Of a stretch of DNA of 64,000 nt, positions 61,619-64,000 are shown piece after piece (the first letter of the stretch is position 1; each line of letters starts with the position of its first letter). The notes under the pieces are model-generated. The model was not told the DNA's origin, did not search any database, and saw nothing but the letters and a program-made list of their open reading frames with translations. This DNA is from Epiperipatus broadwayi (Eukaryota > Onychophora > Udeonychophora > Euonychophora > Peripatidae): positions 246,001-310,000 of the forward strand of contig JAQFVV010012671.1 of NCBI GenBank assembly GCA_028023455.1, read 5' to 3'. A program made the translations under genes and the position numbers.

Positions 61619-61721
61619 TGTGAAACAAAAAGAAGTGATATAAATGAAAAAATAAATGAGAGACATGTTAAAAAAATTTAAAATATTGATAGAAGAACAG
61701 AAAATAAAACAATGCTTTGTA
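61619..61721. other. centre of the Penelope head-to-head pair
   Basis: About 100 bp of AT-rich sequence between the 5' ends of two divergent Penelope copies. No promoter element could be singled out. Confidence 0.45.
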
Positions 61722-64000
61722 ATAGATGACAAAATGGATAATATAGACAATCTTTCAAAAATAGACTTTACAGAAAAGAAAAAAAATATTTGAATAAAGG
61801 AATTAAATATGTAGCAATTGGAAATGACTTTAAAAAAGATGTGGTAGAGATAAAAGCAACAATAGAAAAAATAGCACAAGATTTTGTAGAAGAAAAATAT
61901 GAAATTCATTATTATGATGACAAAGACATTACAAAATTGATAAACAATGAAGAGAAAATATGGTTTGACAAATTTAAAAAATAAGTAAATAATTTGATAT
62001 ATAAAATAGAAAATAATAATAATTTTGAAAATAGAAGTAAGGGGAATATAAAGAAAAATAAAGAATTAATAGAAAAGAAAGAAATCAGAAAGATTAAATC
62101 TAAGTATGAAGAAGAAGTAGTTTTCCTAAAGTTAAATAAAGGAAATAAAATAGTGATATTAGATAAAAAGGATTATTTAGAAAAAATGTAGATTATGCTG
62201 AAAGAAGATATTTGAAAAAGTTAAGAAGAATGACAGTAACTTAAAAAATAAAAATATATATACATTAATTAGACATATTTAAAAAGAGGGTTTAATAGAG
62301 AGGTCAATATTTGAGAAAATAGTGAAAAAAAATGTAGAACAGTTAGAAAATTTGGGGCTCCAAAAACTATCAAAGAAAATATACCATTAAGGCTAATTAT
62401 TGATTGTAAGGGATCTTACTTAGAAAAAGTTTCAAAATGGTTATTGAATGAAATTTTTAAAAAATATGCTAAAAAGTATGAAAATTCCAAAATTAAAAAT
62501 AATAAAATTTTAATAAATAAAATTAATGACATATTTAAAAAATATGAATACAGAAATTTAACATTTATAAAAATGAACATTATATCAATATATACAAATT
62601 TAAATATAGAAAAAGAAATAAATTTAGCTATAGGAAAATATATTAAGGATAAAAATAAAAAATAAAATTACTTATTCGTGTACTGTAGATTTAATGGAAC
62701 TATGTTGTAATGATATAACTTTTGAATATAATAGGGAATTTTATAATCAAAAAGAAGGATTATTAATGGGAGGAGCTCTTAGTGCAATTTTAAGCAATAT
62801 TTATATGAATGAGTTTGATAAAAATATATCAGAAAATAAAAATGCTCCTTTGTGTTTTAACAGATATGTAGATAATTATTTGATGATTTTTAATAAAAGT
62901 GAAAGACTAATAAACTGGTTTATTAATGATATTAATAAGGTGGAAGGGAATATAAATTTACAGTTGACAAAGAAGAAAATAATGAAATTACATATTTGGA
63001 TATAATATTTCAAAAGAAATTGATAGATAAAAAATGGTATATTTAAACAATTATTTATAAGAAAAACAATATTGGTAATAATATAACAAGTTGGTTCTCC
63101 AACATCGGTAGAAAATATAAAATTAGTTGTATATATTCAAGAATATACAGGGCTGCAATGTATTATTCAAAAAAAGAAGACTTTATTAAACAAAAATATT
63201 TAGTAATCAGTAAGTTAAAAAAGAATGATTTCTCTGTACATATAATTAACAGAAGTATTGAAAAAATAGAGTATAGGATAGGTAAAAATGAAAAAAGTGA
63301 AGGAAAGAAGAAAAGTGAAAATAGATATATAGGAAAAAAACAAATAATATTATAGTGAAAAAGTTTAATAAAACTATAATGAAGATTAATAAAAAATGCA
63401 AAAAAATAATTAATACAAAAATAGTTAATAAAAAAAGAAAGAAAACCTATTAAATATAATAGATAACAAATACATAGGATATAATAAAGGTAATAAGAAA
63501 ATAATTAATGGAGGATATATGATAAAATGCAAACAAGGCTTAGATAGTGGATTGATAATAATTATGTGAGAGAAAATAAAAATTCTATAAAAGCAAGATT
63601 AGAACTACATATGTCAGATAATAATTCACTGATATATATATATATGAAGGAAACAGGATATGAATTTTTACAAAGTTCAATGGAAATGTTGTTACATACA
63701 GTCAATATTAAAGAAAAAATAAAATGTAAGAAACAATACTAATAAGAAAGATAAAACTAAAATTTAATAGGGAATAGGATGATATTGGTTCTTAAAAAGA
63801 TATATAGAGAAAAAATATATAAAGAGAAAATTACTTACAAATGAATTATGGGTTGTAAAAAAAAAAAAACTTAACTTAATATTTACATATAAAACAGTAT
63901 AATATAAATTTATAAGAGAGAGTAATATATAATAATTATAATAAAATTTAAAGTGTGTAATATATATATAAAGTGTTGTAGTGATTATAGATAGTTAATT
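61722..64000 (+). pseudogene. second Penelope-like element, right inverted copy, cut by window end
   Basis: The start codon at 61734 opens MDNIDNLSKIDF. A stop follows, then NKGIKYVAIGNDFKKD, a block typical of the Penelope N-terminus. Next come KGNKIVILDKKDYLEKM (about 62141-62191), motif A as MNIISIYTNLN with its aspartate changed to asparagine (about 62573), and motif B QKEGLLMGGALSAIL (from 62748). Motif C is RYVDN (62862-62876). Thumb pieces include YLDIIFQKK and YKKNNIGN. The GIY half of the endonuclease is GGYMIKCKQ near 63512. Frameshifts are frequent, so it is dead. By comparison with the left arm, roughly 0.8 kb lies beyond the window. Confidence 0.82.

Overview
This is a non-coding, strongly AT-rich window (roughly three quarters A+T by eye) of a metazoan nuclear genome. 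It is packed with decayed and nested mobile elements. The mix points to an animal: two Penelope-like elements with GIY-YIG endonuclease remnants, Gypsy-type LTR elements with animal-style PBS and PPT sites, an RTE/BovB-like LINE, hAT non-autonomous elements with 8-bp target duplications, and small hammerhead-ribozyme repeats. I cannot name the species. Only one stretch, a minus-strand exon-like ORF near 10.0-10.27 kb, looks like host coding sequence.

Layout. 1-3 kb: a hammerhead-like stem-loop, then a head-to-head inverted pair of 5'-truncated Penelope 3' ends. 5.1-5.6 kb: an inverted hammerhead repeat. 8.6-9.3 kb: a dead LINE reverse transcriptase (minus). 10 kb: the exon candidate. 12.5-13.8 kb: a 1,257-bp hAT element. 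14.9-18.4 kb: an LTR element on the minus strand with PBS and PPT. 19.1-21.3 kb and 36.5-39.1 kb: two copies of a long LTR-like repeat, one followed on the minus strand by a PBS and gag-protease remnants. 25.5-34.6 kb: two long direct repeats flanking a 4-kb unit that carries a lysine/glutamate-rich ORF broken by stops. 40.2-43.5 kb: a complete but internally deleted Gypsy element with 5-bp target duplications. 45-46.6 kb: an RTE-like LINE (minus). 48.2-48.9 kb: an apparently perfect 349-bp tandem duplication. 54.7-55.6 kb: a probable hAT element. 55.7-58.0 kb: a hammerhead element with three units (two direct, one inverted), split by a hAT element. 58.2-64.0 kb: a large head-to-head inverted pair of a second Penelope family, its left arm split by a foldback with hammerhead-like motifs.

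How it fits together. The most interesting system is the set of small non-coding repeats carrying type I hammerhead ribozymes (seven sites, six with an intact core). They have 11-13-bp target duplications, circularly permuted units of about 430-470 bp, and inverted arrangements. This is what is expected of animal retrozyme-like elements copied from self-cleaved circular RNA. The two Penelope families in the same window show the same head-to-head layout, so a Penelope reverse transcriptase is a plausible, unproven source of mobility. A second small family carries a hammerhead-shaped motif with a non-canonical core and covarying stems; it may be a new variant. All coding remnants are broken, and many differences between repeat copies sit at CpG sites, which suggests a methylated, decaying repeat landscape.
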